DNA from: Albugo candida
Taxonomy: Eukaryota; Oomycota; Peronosporomycetes; Albuginales; Albuginaceae
Length of the DNA: 64,000 bases
Direction of reading: 5' to 3'
Assembly: GCA_905220665.1 (NCBI GenBank)
Contig: CAJNAR010000154.1
Location: 372,001-436,000, forward strand
In this document: one piece after another, positions 33,665-46,100 of the stretch
How positions within the stretch are numbered: the first letter of the stretch is position 1
Layout of the letters: each line of letters opens with the position of its first letter
Notes under the pieces: generated by a model
The model's database searches: none
What the model saw: the letters and a program-made list of their open reading frames with translations, nothing else
Told to the model about the DNA's origin: nothing
Position numbers and translations under genes: made by a program

Positions 33665-34194
33665 TCAACGCGCAATTCCTACGACTCCAAACGCTATAAT
33701 GGATCCCGCATTCCCATTTTGTAGAGACTGTTCCTGACCACCTTTCCCACAATCATCTTCATTCTCGTGAATCACCATCGAACGTCCGATGATAGAATGA
33801 GGTCCAATCAGTTTCACCAATTTATCTTCCATATACACTTTTGTCGGACTTTCCGTGGAAGCTACGGTAATATTCCCTAGACTGCCGACGCGTCGTTCGT
33901 CATCTTCTGGTGCTCCATGATTCTTTGCAAATGGATTGAAAACGCCTCCAAGAGCGTTTCCACCGGGTTGAGAGAGATCACCATAGACATTTATGTGAAA
34001 TGCGTGTTTTCCTACCGGAAGGTTTGTCAATTCTCCCGAAATGATACTTTTTGCTTCTTCATGCGCCTACAAAGAGATATCGTTAGAAAACGTGAAGGAG
34101 GTTGAAAGGAGTGCAGTTGACTAGCCTGTGTGATGGTCAAGGAACCATAGACGGTCCCGTCATCGTTTTGTAGCGTGCACACTGCCTTCGCCAT
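33665..34194 (-). CDS. Cu/Zn superoxide dismutase-like protein lacking most ligands
   Basis: Exons 34194-34126 and 34066-33665; 156 aa. The intron is a GC-AG type (GCTAGT...TTTGTAG, 59 bp), required for the segment ITQAHEEAKSIISGEL. The whole Cu/Zn-SOD fold aligns without gaps to the animal enzyme, yet of the metal ligands only three remain (H47, H73 and the HEN His, equivalents of H46, H71, H120). H48 is Asn49, the bridging H63 is Val65, H80 is Arg82 and D83 is Ser85. Both disulfide Cys (57, 146) and the active-site Arg143 are also replaced. It cannot be a normal dismutase; it may be a scaffold, a chaperone-like or a binding protein. It has no signal peptide. It shares a 140-bp promoter region with the peroxidase. 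Confidence 0.9.
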
Positions 34195-34334
34195 GCGCTT
34201 TGATTGACGACTGGAGGGAATGTCGCGTTAAATCGGCAGTAATGTTTTCAATGCAGCGGAGATGATCCACAAAAAGCGTGGATAAACTAGTGTTGTTACG
34301 CTAGGTTAGTGAAGGTGGACCACGATAGAATAGG
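34195..34334. promoter_or_regulatory. bidirectional promoter region, SOD-like and peroxidase
   Basis: 140 bp between two divergent start codons. No named element is evident, but the short shared spacer makes coordinated expression of the two oxidative-stress genes likely. Inference from layout only. Confidence 0.5.
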
Positions 34335-35013
34335 ATGTGGTCTCGAATCAGCGCGTTAATCTTTTCGCCCGTTGTTCATGCAGAGGCTCAAAGCGCATAC
34401 GATTTCTATGTCAATAACGTCAAAGGAGAATCAGTACATCTGAAACAGTACACGGACAGCCCTGTGTGGCTCGTTGTGAATGTAGCGAGCGCTTGCGGCT
34501 ACACCGACCAAAATTACAAAGAGCTTCAGGTGACTCAAATGGAAGCTTTCTTTCATCGTATTTATCGTATACATCGTATACTAGACTCTGTATACAAAAT
34601 ATCATGATCAAGGCCTTGAAATACTTGCGTTTCCGTGCAATCAATTCGGTTCTCAGGAAGCTAAAACCAACGAAGAGATTCTCTCTTATGTACAAAACCA
34701 GTATGACGTGACATTCCCGATTTTCGAAAAGGTACCATTGTTATCACATCCAATCCTTTCCCTCTAATCCTTATTTCAACAGACTTTTGTAAAAGGACCT
34801 GATGCTATTCCTTTTTTCAAGTTTCTTACACAAAAACAGACCGGTTTCCTGACAAATGACATCAAATGGAACTTTACCAAATTTCTCATTGTCAACGGCG
34901 TACCAATCAAACGTTACGGCTCATCGACACGACCTTTGGATATCGAGTCGGACATCAAAAAAGCACTTTCAAGCACACAAACACAAACAGAAACGATTCG
35001 TGAGGACCTTTAA
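34335..35013 (+). CDS. glutathione peroxidase (Cys type)
   Basis: Exons 34335-34529, 34585-34731 and 34783-35013; introns 55 and 51 bp, all phase 0; 190 aa. It reduces hydroperoxides with thioredoxin or glutathione. Landmarks: VNVASACGYT with an ordinary TGC codon for the peroxidatic Cys (no selenocysteine), LYTKYHDQGLEILAFPCNQF with the catalytic Gln, and IKWNFTKFLI with the catalytic Trp and Asn. The splice of exon 1 to exon 2 makes NYKELQTLYTKYH, as in the family. The leader (MWSRISALIFSPVVHAEAQ) precedes the normal start of homology and could send it to the secretory route or mitochondria. Next gene begins 92 bp downstream. Confidence 0.93.
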
Positions 35014-35105
35014 TTACGTAATACAGCGCCCTATCGTGTCTTTTTATAGCAATCGCTTCAAAGAGTATTTTTGTATGCATTCGCTTCATTTTTTGGAACG
35101 CGGAA

Positions 35106-36667
35106 ATGACAGCGTACACGCCAGCGAGAATCCTTCCATTGTCTTCGCAGTACGGTAATGCCGAGGCTTTTGTCATAGAGAACGCAGTTGAGTTTTCAGA
35201 ACGACATTTATTCCCACGCATTCGCAAAGGCATTCGATCGAGTGCAAGTACGGACACTGTGAAAAGCCATAAAGGAGGTCTTGTGGGTCTCGAGAACATT
35301 GGCAATACGTGGTACAATCCCTTGACAAGTGATATATCGTATGATCTAATGCCAAAGCAGTTATCTGAACAGCTGTGTGCAGTGTTTGAGCCATTTGCCG
35401 GTTTTGATGCGATATTTCCACACAATTTGTCGTAACGATTCTTTCGTCAAATGTCAAGTTGCCACGTACGTGTTTCCTGGAATTGGGTATGCTGTAGTGT
35501 GATCAAAGTGATGCTGTAGAGCGTTTCACGCGTTGATGGGGAAATTGTGGTCTAATGGGAAGGCGATGGAGCCGTATGAGCTGAAACGTGTCCTAAGTCG
35601 ACTGAAACCGGAATTCCAAGGGTATGAGCAGCATGACGCACAAGAATTCCTTCGGTGTCTGCTGGATAGTATGCATGATGAGATGAATACGATTCAGACT
35701 CCATTGGCATACCAGGAGATAAAGACGGATGTACATACGAGTGATCGCGAAATATCGAATCGGTATTGGCGATATCATTTGGAAAGGAACCAAAGTTTTT
35801 TTTCCGATACGTTTTGTGGACAATTGCGTTCGGAAGTGAGATGTCAATTGTGTTCGCATCGATCGCTTTGTTTCGATACGTTTTGGGATCTTTCATTGTC
35901 ATTTCCTCTGATGAAAAAGATAAAGCGTCCGATACTTTCGCCATTGCGTGCAGTTTTCCAGTCGAAAGGGAATGCTTCCAATAAGAGTATCGACAGTCGA
36001 AATGCATGTAAAAGTATTCCGAGTCCCAAATCATTTGCATTCACGCGATCTGTTTCTCCAACACGAAAATTGTCTGAAGATACATCCGTGTCACTGATTG
36101 AGTGTTTGGAAGCCTTTACAGCGTCGGAATTGCTTGAGGAAAGTAATGGCTTTTACTGCTCGAAATGTCGTCAAATTGGGTCGACATTGAAGAAGATCGT
36201 TTTCTATCGTCTTCCCGAAATTTTGGTACTTCATCTCAAACGATTTGAAGTGAAAGCATCACACTGCAAGAAAAACAGTCGACATATCGATTTTCCATCC
36301 GATTCGCTCGATTTGGATCGCTTTTGTGCGACAGATGCGGGTGTGTTGTCCTCATTCCTTCTTTCCTTTGTGATTGTCAAATTCCTTTTCAGTTTTGGAT
36401 GGAGGCACAATGTACGATCTGAAGGGAGTCGTGTTGCATGACGGGACATTGGACGATGGACATTACACCGCGTGAGTAGCATCCTATTGCCAAGAGACAT
36501 TTGCGTAAATTGCATTCGCCTGTAGAGAGTGTTATCATGATTCCAAGAAAGCGTGGTACACATTCAATGACAATAATGTGTCGAGCATCTTGCACCCTTC
36601 CAATAATAGCGCGTGTCCATACATTCTCTTCTATCAGCGTCGATCCGAACAATCGTTGACGATATGA
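35106..36667 (+). CDS. ubiquitin-specific protease (USP)
   Basis: Five exons: 35106-35311, 35361-35465, 35520-36340, 36393-36471, 36526-36667; introns 49-54 bp; 450 aa. It removes ubiquitin from substrates. The Cys box reads GLVGLENIGNTCYLNSCVQC, and the catalytic Cys codon itself is split (TG at the end of exon 1, T at the start of exon 2). Next come YEQHDAQEFLRCLLD, a finger with two C-x2-C pairs (CQLC and CSKC), LVLHLKRF and the His box (LDDGHYTA, also across an intron), then NDNNV as the acidic partner. All catalytic residues are present, so it should be active. The N-terminus of about 55 residues is not conserved. Confidence 0.92.
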
Positions 36668-36751
36668 GTAGCATTGTAATAGAATATTTACATTAGAGTA
36701 AAAGTGTAATAATACCAAAAGTGACGTTCCGTCGATTTCTCACATTTGAAA

Positions 36752-37143
36752 ATGGCGTCGCGATCCGAAGGTGAGTCTTCCTCTGCGTTTTATTGAGAGA
36801 TCTGATGTAAAGTGTATGTGTACCAGTCGCATTTTGCGTGTCGATGATCAGCTTTAGCGGATGTGTTTTCTTGCTACTTGTTGGAATTCTCATCAAAGTA
36901 CAGCCCGAGTACATGAAGCTATCCAAAGCAATCGCATCTCCGCTCCCCGTCTTCGAAACAGGTGCATCGTTTCCCATACGTGTATTTGTGTGACATTCGC
37001 TTGTAGCCGGTGTGTATGGCGCACTTTTCGTGGTCATCAGTGTGTTTCTGTATATGGATAACCGTGTGGACAGAATGGGTCCGAATCGATACCGCGCGTT
37101 AGCGTCGTGTCCGAGTGAGCATCAGCCATTGCTTTCCAAATAG
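36752..37143 (+). CDS. small two-helix membrane protein, RNase kappa-like
   Basis: Three exons: 36752-36770, 36827-36961, 37007-37143; introns 56 and 45 bp; 96 aa (97 codons). None of the exons is long enough to stand out by itself. The protein starts MASRSEVAFCVSM and has two membrane helices (about 8-29, with GCVFLLLVGILI, and about 53-70, YGALFVVISVFLYM) joined by a loop of about 20 residues, and a short cytosolic tail. Length and topology match RNase kappa (RNASEK), a V-ATPase-associated protein, but sequence similarity is low, so the assignment is tentative. It lies 84 bp after the USP gene and ends 41 bp before the stop of the convergent Piezo gene. Confidence 0.7.
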
Positions 37144-37184
37144 TAATAATACGACACGCTTCTTCCTTCTCATCACACAACTTT

Positions 37185-40100
37185 TCATTCTGATTTGTCT
37201 TTGTCGATGCCTCTCATCGGACGTAAATGGATCACATTGGTTCCTGTCACATGTAACAACGTCTCTGGCGATCGTAATAATCGAATCAAAGTCTCAAAAA
37301 TACGAACTTCGTCTTTCAAATGGCCGACATAGTTTTCTTCTCTCACCAGATAAATTCCTTGGATCAGCTCTAAAATGTGGTCAGGTTCCGGGATCTCAGT
37401 GTATTGGACATTGTACAATCTTCCACGGAAAAACGTTTTCACAGTGTCTCCAATTGTGATCAATACGAAAAAGTAAAGTGCGGTGAGGCCATAAAAGTCG
37501 AAACCCCATTTACGAAGTCCTTTGACAATGAGATCCGACACAGTGATAAGACAGAGAGTGTCCTTCTTCGCATCCGCGCCACATCCGATTGGATCCAATG
37601 GAGTTTGGCTCTTGACGCCTTCCGGTTCTAGAGACCACCACGAATGTGTTCCTCTGATATTTCGTCGTAAGCGAACATTTTGCATCGCCAAAGTGCGTCG
37701 ACGGATTCCTTTGATCGCTGTAAGCTGAAGCACGGGCGGATACAATGTCGGGATTTTGATACTTGTATTCGACACGTTGCTGGAGTCGGCCATCATCACT
37801 TGCATCAGCAGTTGACGTTGCTTTGGCATCATTGGAACTGTGTATGTGATCTTTGTCGTTTCGAAATCGTCGGGTCCCGAGCGTAAGAATTCAAATGTGA
37901 TTCCAAAGCATAACGGCAATCGTTTGTGTTCTTGCGACTGATTCAAAAGTCGTGTCAATGAATCGATTTGTGGTGGTGACGCATCCCAAAGGGACTCAGA
38001 GAAGGTGTATACCGACACTTTTTGGATATCGCCCGTCGATGTCGTGTATGAGATATTCTTATCGGCGTATCGAGGACTTCGGAGTTGGCGATTCCTGTAC
38101 AAGACGAATGAAATGCCTTTCTTGTCGCCAATTCCAAAGGAGACAGTTGCCAGTTTGACGGCGTTTGATTTCGTGTTTGGATTCAAAGAGCTGAATACGG
38201 CTAACGGAGTTATCAAGCAAATGTAGAGGAATAGTAACATGATACCGGCTGAGAAGAGCTTTCGCGATAATGGCTGACGATGCAATCCGTTGAGAATCTT
38301 TGTGTTTTTGCTTCGATCGTTCATTTCCAATTTGACACAAAAGAAATGAGCTGCTGCGTCTTCGAGTGTGATCCAATGATACCACGTCAAAGAGGTTCTT
38401 GTGCACAGATAATCCAATAAAGCGCGTAATTCGAAGAGAAATGGAGCAAGTCGGTAGATTGGGAAGAAGATTTCCAGACATTTCCACGAGAAGGTGTCTT
38501 CATCAGAGCTTTTGTATCGCAGTCCACGATACACGCGATAGCCATATCGTATTTGGAGACCACCAAACCAGAGATACGTCATGTGAATCAGATAGAGAAT
38601 GACGAGGAAAATGCGTTCCTGGAAATATATTTCCGTGTGATACGGAACCAAAAGCCATATTGAGATCAAAAGTATCGCAGCGTAGACGTACTGAAGGATA
38701 AGTTTGTAGAGAATGGAGCGACACAAGTACGCGATACGATCCCAGATTGCGAGGATGAGTTGCATAATGACGAGTAAGACAAGGTTTCCAGAGAAGATTC
38801 CAGATGTCTCAATGCCTGGTGAGAGATTGATCGATGTCGAGGTACTTGCCCAATTACTTCCTCCTCTGTTGTCTCGATCGGGTTCACCAAGTGCGTTGAA
38901 AAAGATCAATGCGTAGCCGTAGGAGAGGAGCGATACAACAAGCGATGGAGTGTAGTAATCGCGACCGGGTTTATACATTTGCATCGTTGTGTCGTTGCAT
39001 CGATCCCAATGAGGCGGAGGTTGTGTGAGTAGCGTCTCAAAGTACGCATACACCGATGAGCATTTCGTGATACACTTTGGAAACGGTTGGGATGCGTGCA
39101 TGTGCTTGAGATTGCGAGTATTCTCGTCTATGGAGTGTGCTACTTTCTGACCACTTTGATCGCCAGAATCGAAAAGGAGATCATCTCCTTCTTTCTGTAA
39201 TTTGACACAATCGATTTCGGACGCATTGTAATTGGAATCTCTCAAATTGGAGTCATTAGCGTTCGTGTCAATTGCTTTGAAGGAATACGAATCGAATTGA
39301 ATCGAAGACGTCTTCTTCAAAAGTGTTTGTTGGATGGGTTTTGAAGCGTTGTGGTCACTTCCATTGCCGATGAGAGAGTCTTTCACAGAAATTGGAGAAT
39401 CCACGATCGAGTAGAGATGCTGCAGAGACTCCATGATCTCTGCTTCTTGTGCCGTGATCGTGTGTGTTTGATCGTCGACATGAGTTTCGGGTGCTGATGC
39501 GGTCATCCAGAGTCCTCGTCGCTTGAGCTCGTAAATGTGCCAGCAAAGACTCAGCACCACGTACAAGTTCCATTTCAATCCAGAGAAGATCGTTTTTGTG
39601 TCTCTGAGAAGACCTCCGTCCATTTTATAGATTCCAATAAGAACCATTGGTTGGATTGCTTTGACACGAGATAATTGAGTGAGAGAAGGTGAGCTGCAAC
39701 GAGGTGATATGGAAGGTATGTACATTCCTTGATCATTGACGTATTGGCAGAAAATCGTGAGCTGGAACATGTAGCGAAGAAGGAGAATGACACATGTGTA
39801 CAGCAGTAATGCTCGCCAGCAAAAAGCCGACGCGTTTGGATGCTCAAAGACCACGTAGCAGAATGTGAAGATGACAATGAGAAAGTTGAAGAAGTCGGCC
39901 TGTGCACTAAAGCATACGATGATCACTACAAAGCATACCAATTCCGATCGACATTTGAGATTGTTGATGATGACTCCAAGTAATTCCAAGACAGTTGGAT
40001 CACACGGATCGTCCAATTCATAAGCGGGCGTATCGGCTTTACCAATAGCGTCTTGATGTCGATGCAGCCAGATATAGACGGGAAGTCGGCATGTAAGAAG

Positions 40101-43100
40101 CCACGATTGAAAGCCGGTGTCGTAATTGTCGTAATTCAATCCTTCCGAGTCATTAAAGGTACTCTCTCCTTGCTCGCTGCTGTATTCACTGACAGCTTCA
40201 TCCCCCACACTGGTTCTTGTACCTCGACGATGTGCGTTTCCACAAGGGAATACATTCAAAAGTTCTTTCTCACATGCGTCGAGTTTGGAGGTTGTGCTTA
40301 CAGCTGTCGGATCGGGAAGGCCAATTTTGCGCAAGGTTTTCAGAACAGATTGTCCAACGACTCCCTTTGGGACTGCAAATGCCATTGCGGAGAGAAACTT
40401 TTTGAAACCTCTGGAAGATTCGGCTTGTAAAGTGAATTTGGTGACTGTGTGTACCTCGGAGATGGAATGATCGCGATAGAACTCGTGTGCGACCTGATCT
40501 TGCGGAGAATGCTGTAGAGTATGAGCTGAACGTACGTATAAGATGAAGCAGTACAGCCGCGGAGAAACGTCATCAAAACGTATTTGTTTGGCACTCAATT
40601 CAAAAGAGAGGACGTCACGCCATAGAATACATTGTCTTCGTAGAGGTCGTTTGGTCGGTTTTTTCTTTCTCGGTTGTGTTTTCCTCTTTCGTTCTTCGGC
40701 TGCGACTCGAGTACGATGACGTAGCGCTGCTTCTTCATTTCGATAGATCACAAGTTGATGTTCGTCAATGACAACGTATCGATTCAGGTACACAGCCCGA
40801 AAGTATCGAAACAATGATCGAAAGCGAGCTCCAGCGACCGGTTCCCGACGATATTTCATCCATCCAGCCGTGCAATTGTCATCCAATCTGAAAGCAAGTG
40901 TCGAAGACGGCGTTGTTGCTACACTCATCGGTCCTTCACCCATTCTGGAAACAGCAGTCACTTTGAATTGGTAGCTGGCACCCGGTCGTAGTCCATCGAT
41001 TTTCCCCTGTGTGTCTGACCCTTGCACTTCCGAGTAAAGACTGTAGTCGCCGAGGATTGTTGTCGATGGAAAGCGTTGATAATAAATACGATAGGACCGA
41101 ATTGTATGGACAGAGTTTGTTGGTGGCTTCCAATATATTGAGATTGATGTGTGCGTTGTGAGATTCGTAACGACTTGGACTTCTTCGGGAGCCATTGGTG
41201 GAAGGCTATAGTTCAATCCCATTGCAATATCCAAAAGCTCTTCCATTTTATGGACCGATTTGTTGACAGTGAGCTTAAGTCTCTGAATTGCGGTCTTTTT
41301 CTCCGATTTCAAATAAAACCATTGACGTACTTTCTCTCGATGCTGATGGAAATACAAGAGATCGCGACGTTTTGCAGCTTCACTTCCGTTCTGATTCTGT
41401 AAGCTGGAGCTAAACTCCTTATACTCTGACATTTTCATCAGCTGTCCTTGTACCGCTAACATGATAAATACGACGAGAGGGCCATAAGGGAATGATTGAG
41501 AGTAGATGCCAGTCAAATTCGCCATATTCACGCACGTGTTCGCTTCAGTCGATCCGTAGACGCAGTGTGCGCCATTGTGATTGAATATATATCTTAATAA
41601 AGGAAAATCGGCCACAAGGAGTAGAAAAAGATGCAGCCAATTGCAATATCTCAGCTGCCATAGCCATAGTGTGGAAATCATTCGAGCGTGGTCAATGTGA
41701 TACAGCATATAGACTGCTGTGACACCATAGAAAGCCGATACAAAGCCACAATTGTTGATGTTGATAATAAATGCTGTTACGAGTGTGATGGGAAGCCACG
41801 TTGAGATCAGCCACAGCAGGAGATATGCTCGCATATTCGATCGAACATTGCATAGAAATTGGCCAGAGGCAATTCCCTGCCATGTAATATTGCGTGATGG
41901 AGCTTTGAGCAGAGATGGGTCTTCATACTTGTTTGTTTCCGTGCAAAGATTTGATTTGGGGATGTTTGTATTCTCACGTTGCAAGACGGATGCTTTAGCT
42001 TGTTTGATGCCAGCATTGGAACGACAGAGTAAGAAACACGATGAAAACCAGTTGCATGTTATATTCTGTCCAGAGTTTGCTTCCACGAGAAGATAAAGCT
42101 GTATTAAGATGAAAAAATCGACCAGTAGCGCCCATTTCATTTCCAGTTTGAATAAAAGATATTGACTCCAAATGTGATTTGATTTGAATGCCATTGGAAT
42201 GGGAGAAAGTGGTGATAATATTAGTAGAGATCCATACTCTATTCCAATGACCAGAGATACGAAAATAATGATACATTGACCTTCACAACGTTTGAAAGAA
42301 GGTTTCTGTGCTCTCATCAGACGGAAGACCAAACAGATATAAATGATCGATGATACGTCGCAATGCAGAAATGCTGATATTGCCATCAAAGCACCGAGAA
42401 CATCAAACGCGGCTGTCTCAAGAATCCATTTCTGCAGTACGGACATCAGCATGAATTCTTCATCATTGGAAGCTAACAGATCGGGATAAAATGACTTTTC
42501 GCGAGTGAGATCGATAGCTGCGAATCTTTGATCCTCAAAAGGGCTGTCGCCCTCACATTCTCGAACAGATTGTAAGACTGTCGGTAAAGCTTTGTCGTTT
42601 CTGTGAGCCTTGGAGATGGATAAAGCTTCTGCTGTCTCCTCATTCTGGATTACGGAATGGCTTCCCGTGTGTGTATTGTATCCTTCGTTGTCATGTGGCT
42701 GGACACTTGAGCAAGCTTGTTGGTGTCGGATCGTTTGGATAGTTTGGAGTCTCCAATATTCAGTGATTCGAGCCATAAAGCAAAAAAGCATGATCCAAAT
42801 TTGTGGGAAGAGAAGGTGTTGAAATGTCATTTTCTTTCCTTCCAGAAAATGTTCCTCTGGAAGCCATGGAATGCCAATCCACCGACGCAATCGAGTCAGC
42901 CATGGAAGAAGTGCCAAATTCTTCTCACCATTCTGCCACGTAGAGCTAATGATATCGACGTGATGTGAATGCTGACCGTTGAAAATGCCCAATTGATAAA
43001 TGTATTTGGTCATAATCACAAGCGATGAAAACCAGAACAAAGGGATCCAAAGCGACTTCCACGATCGGACAAAAGGACGGACACCAACAATGATCACAAT

Positions 43101-46100
43101 GTATGTGCCACCAATTGCGTTGATATGTTCCAAAGCGATCACCATTGCCACACAACTCATAATAGCAGAACTTGAAACGATCAGAAAAGCCCGAAAGAAC
43201 TTTATACAAAAGTGAATGTACTTCATACATTTTGATTGTCTCATTTTGTACGATAGCTGCGCTAAAGGAGACGGCACTTCGATACATTGTGACAATGAGA
43301 TAAGTTGCCAAAAGCACAGGAAAACCAGTATCGCCGTCGGAAGCAGGTATATGAATATGTGCGAAATGGTGTCTTGAGCCAATGAGGTTATTGACACACG
43401 TTTTGTGAAGAAATTGGCAGCCAAACTTACATGAAACTTCAATCCAAAATGTTGAGCTGTGAAATACGATGACGTAAAAATGCTCGAGTCGAGAAAAGTG
43501 GCTATAGCGTCAAACTGATACAAATAGCGACACGCCAAAATGAGAGTCTCCAAGACTAGAGTCATTGACCACGCCACTCGAAGATAGTTGGAAGTTCTTG
43601 GGGCTTTCACATAATTCCCAATGTGAACTCCAACTAAAAGTATCATTGCACAAAACTGAATACACCCGAGAACACTTGTGCTGATGGTACCATTTTCGGA
43701 GACTATGGTCTCAGAGCAGAGACAAACGGTGAAGAACACAAAGTAACAAATCGCAGCGCCAGTGATCCGGAAAGCATGTTTGAGCTCGACCACAAATCTC
43801 GATAAGAAGACAAGAGGCCGCTGACGTGCGACGTTTGTATTCAGAAAGCGTGGATCCACCAATTGCTTTTTCGAAACGTATACGACAAGCTGAAAGACAA
43901 CTTGCGAGATGATAAGAAGCTGAGTGGTAAAGAGCGTTGGCCATAGTGAGAACGTCCAAACTTTCAGACTATCTGTTCTTTTGTGGAAACAGACCAGCCC
44001 TATCACTTCCCACTGCCTCGATCGTCCTGTGCATTCAATATTCCGTACAAATACCAAGAAGCAGGTCACCAAGGAATACCATAACAAGATACGCCATAAT
44101 CGACGTCTGTCTTCGAAAAAGAGAATCAGTGCCGCAGCTAAAATGAGATAACCAACTTGCACAATCGAGACGTTGGTGCTCAAAATGACGATGACTAATG
44201 TCAATAGAACGAGAATGTCCATGTGAAGTAATAATATTTGTTTTGCATCGCTGAGCCATAATTTGGCGTAGTGTGTCCAATTTCTATGTAAACGCTACGA
44301 AATATCAATTGAGTCAAGAGTAAGAGATACGAAAGCATTCAAATATGTTCCTTACCGCTTGCACAGCTGCTTCATGCTCGTATTGTGCCGCTAAAGCGAC
44401 TTCTCTTCTATCAACGATATCTTCGTCTGCTTCATAAAGGGATACGCTCGAGCACGATACTGCCGAAGACGATTGGACAGAGAAACCATCCGATCGTAAG
44501 ACTACAGCACGTTTTCTTTGCAAGTGTTTTTGTCTTTTGTGATTTTTCAAAACTCGGACGACGTTAGCGAAACGCAATTGTGTTCGGATGGCGTAAAACA
44601 TGAATCCGAGACAAATGTTGTGAAAGTACAAGTCGATAAGCGGGAGATCGAATACGCGTAGTCCATATTTGCTCCAGTACGTCTTCGACTCGATGGCGAA
44701 GGAATTAGCCATCAGATTCGATCCGTATTCCATGATGCCAAGACATGTGCCGTAAAGGAAGAGAATTGCTACAGTAAAACTTGGTACAGATATCCCATAA
44801 AATCCAATGATCAAGAATGCCCATGCTAGAAGCGGTGCGGACGCGTAAGACGGGTAAGAAACACTCCAAATGATAGCTGCAAGACTGGACATCAGTAAAC
44901 CTCCTTCCGCGATAAACATACGAACAAAACGTGGTTGATCTGATAAAATGTGCTCCAAATTCAGATCGAATGTTGCAGTTGATGGATGCGGGGCGTCAAA
45001 TCGAGCATTGGGAGATACAAGAGGCATAACGCTGTGCAATGTGCGACGATCACATATATCAGCGATTTCGTTCTCCTTTTGATCTCTGGTATACGTTGCA
45101 GAATGGCGACTGACGAGAATTTGTATTCCTCTACTTTGTGAGAATTGTCTCAGTCTATAAGCTCGGCAAAGTTGGGCACAAAGAAGAACTAGCAGTAGCT
45201 GGCAGGAAACTGAGATGTAATACGTCCATACTGGAATCGTGGTCGTGGTGGTATAATCGGAATTTATATATTTTGCATGCTGCAATTTTCGAAATCCTAA
45301 CGTGTACCCAATTCGAATTACTCTTTCATCTTGCAGCAGCGGAGATTGGTAAATATAACTGCACGTAAAAGAATATCAGCTTTCATTGCATGAGCAAAAG
45401 CATGGAACGGAGATACGTACAGTAGATGCAGCCAAAGGTGAGCGACGATTAATACGACCATTGCTGTTTTGTCCCCAACAAATCTTCGTGTGCCCAATAA
45501 AATCCGTCTCGAGTCCGTCTTTTGTAATTGTTCGATTGTAAGTGATTTCGCATAATATGTCCATTGTAAGAAACGCTCAAGGAGAATCAAGTAATATATG
45601 CCTGTGCTCAAAGTCGGTACCGATGTTGATGAAATAAGAAGTAATTGGGCAATCCAAATCTCTAGCCATCGAATGGACATACCCGGAGCTCGAACCGTGT
45701 TTTCATCGACCCCTCTTGATGCGGTAACCTCGATGTGATACGAAAGATGGCAATATAACGGAAGAAGAACGCTCTGACTCTCGCGTCTGATTTTTTGCTC
45801 CTCTGTGACTTCAATAATTCTACCGAATGCTCTGTACGAGTAGACTCGAGCTCTAGCATTAAGCCACGGGTATGCGACAACGCAATAAAAAGTTGCATAC
45901 ATCGTGACAAAAAGATCTATTCCGTACAATTCCATCCACGACGGCCGAGAATGCACCCAAATCATATGTTGCACGACCGAATCACGCAACTTTGATGATG
46001 ATCGTAAAATGATCAACACTCCATCCATAATCAATACCGTCCATCCAAAAGCTGCAATACACTTCGGCAGTAAGAGTGTGTGCGACTTGAGTCCAAAAGG

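Noticed and set aside
40053..40430. Plus-strand frame of 125 codons
   Set aside because: Lies wholly inside the long Piezo exon on the other strand; shadow frame.
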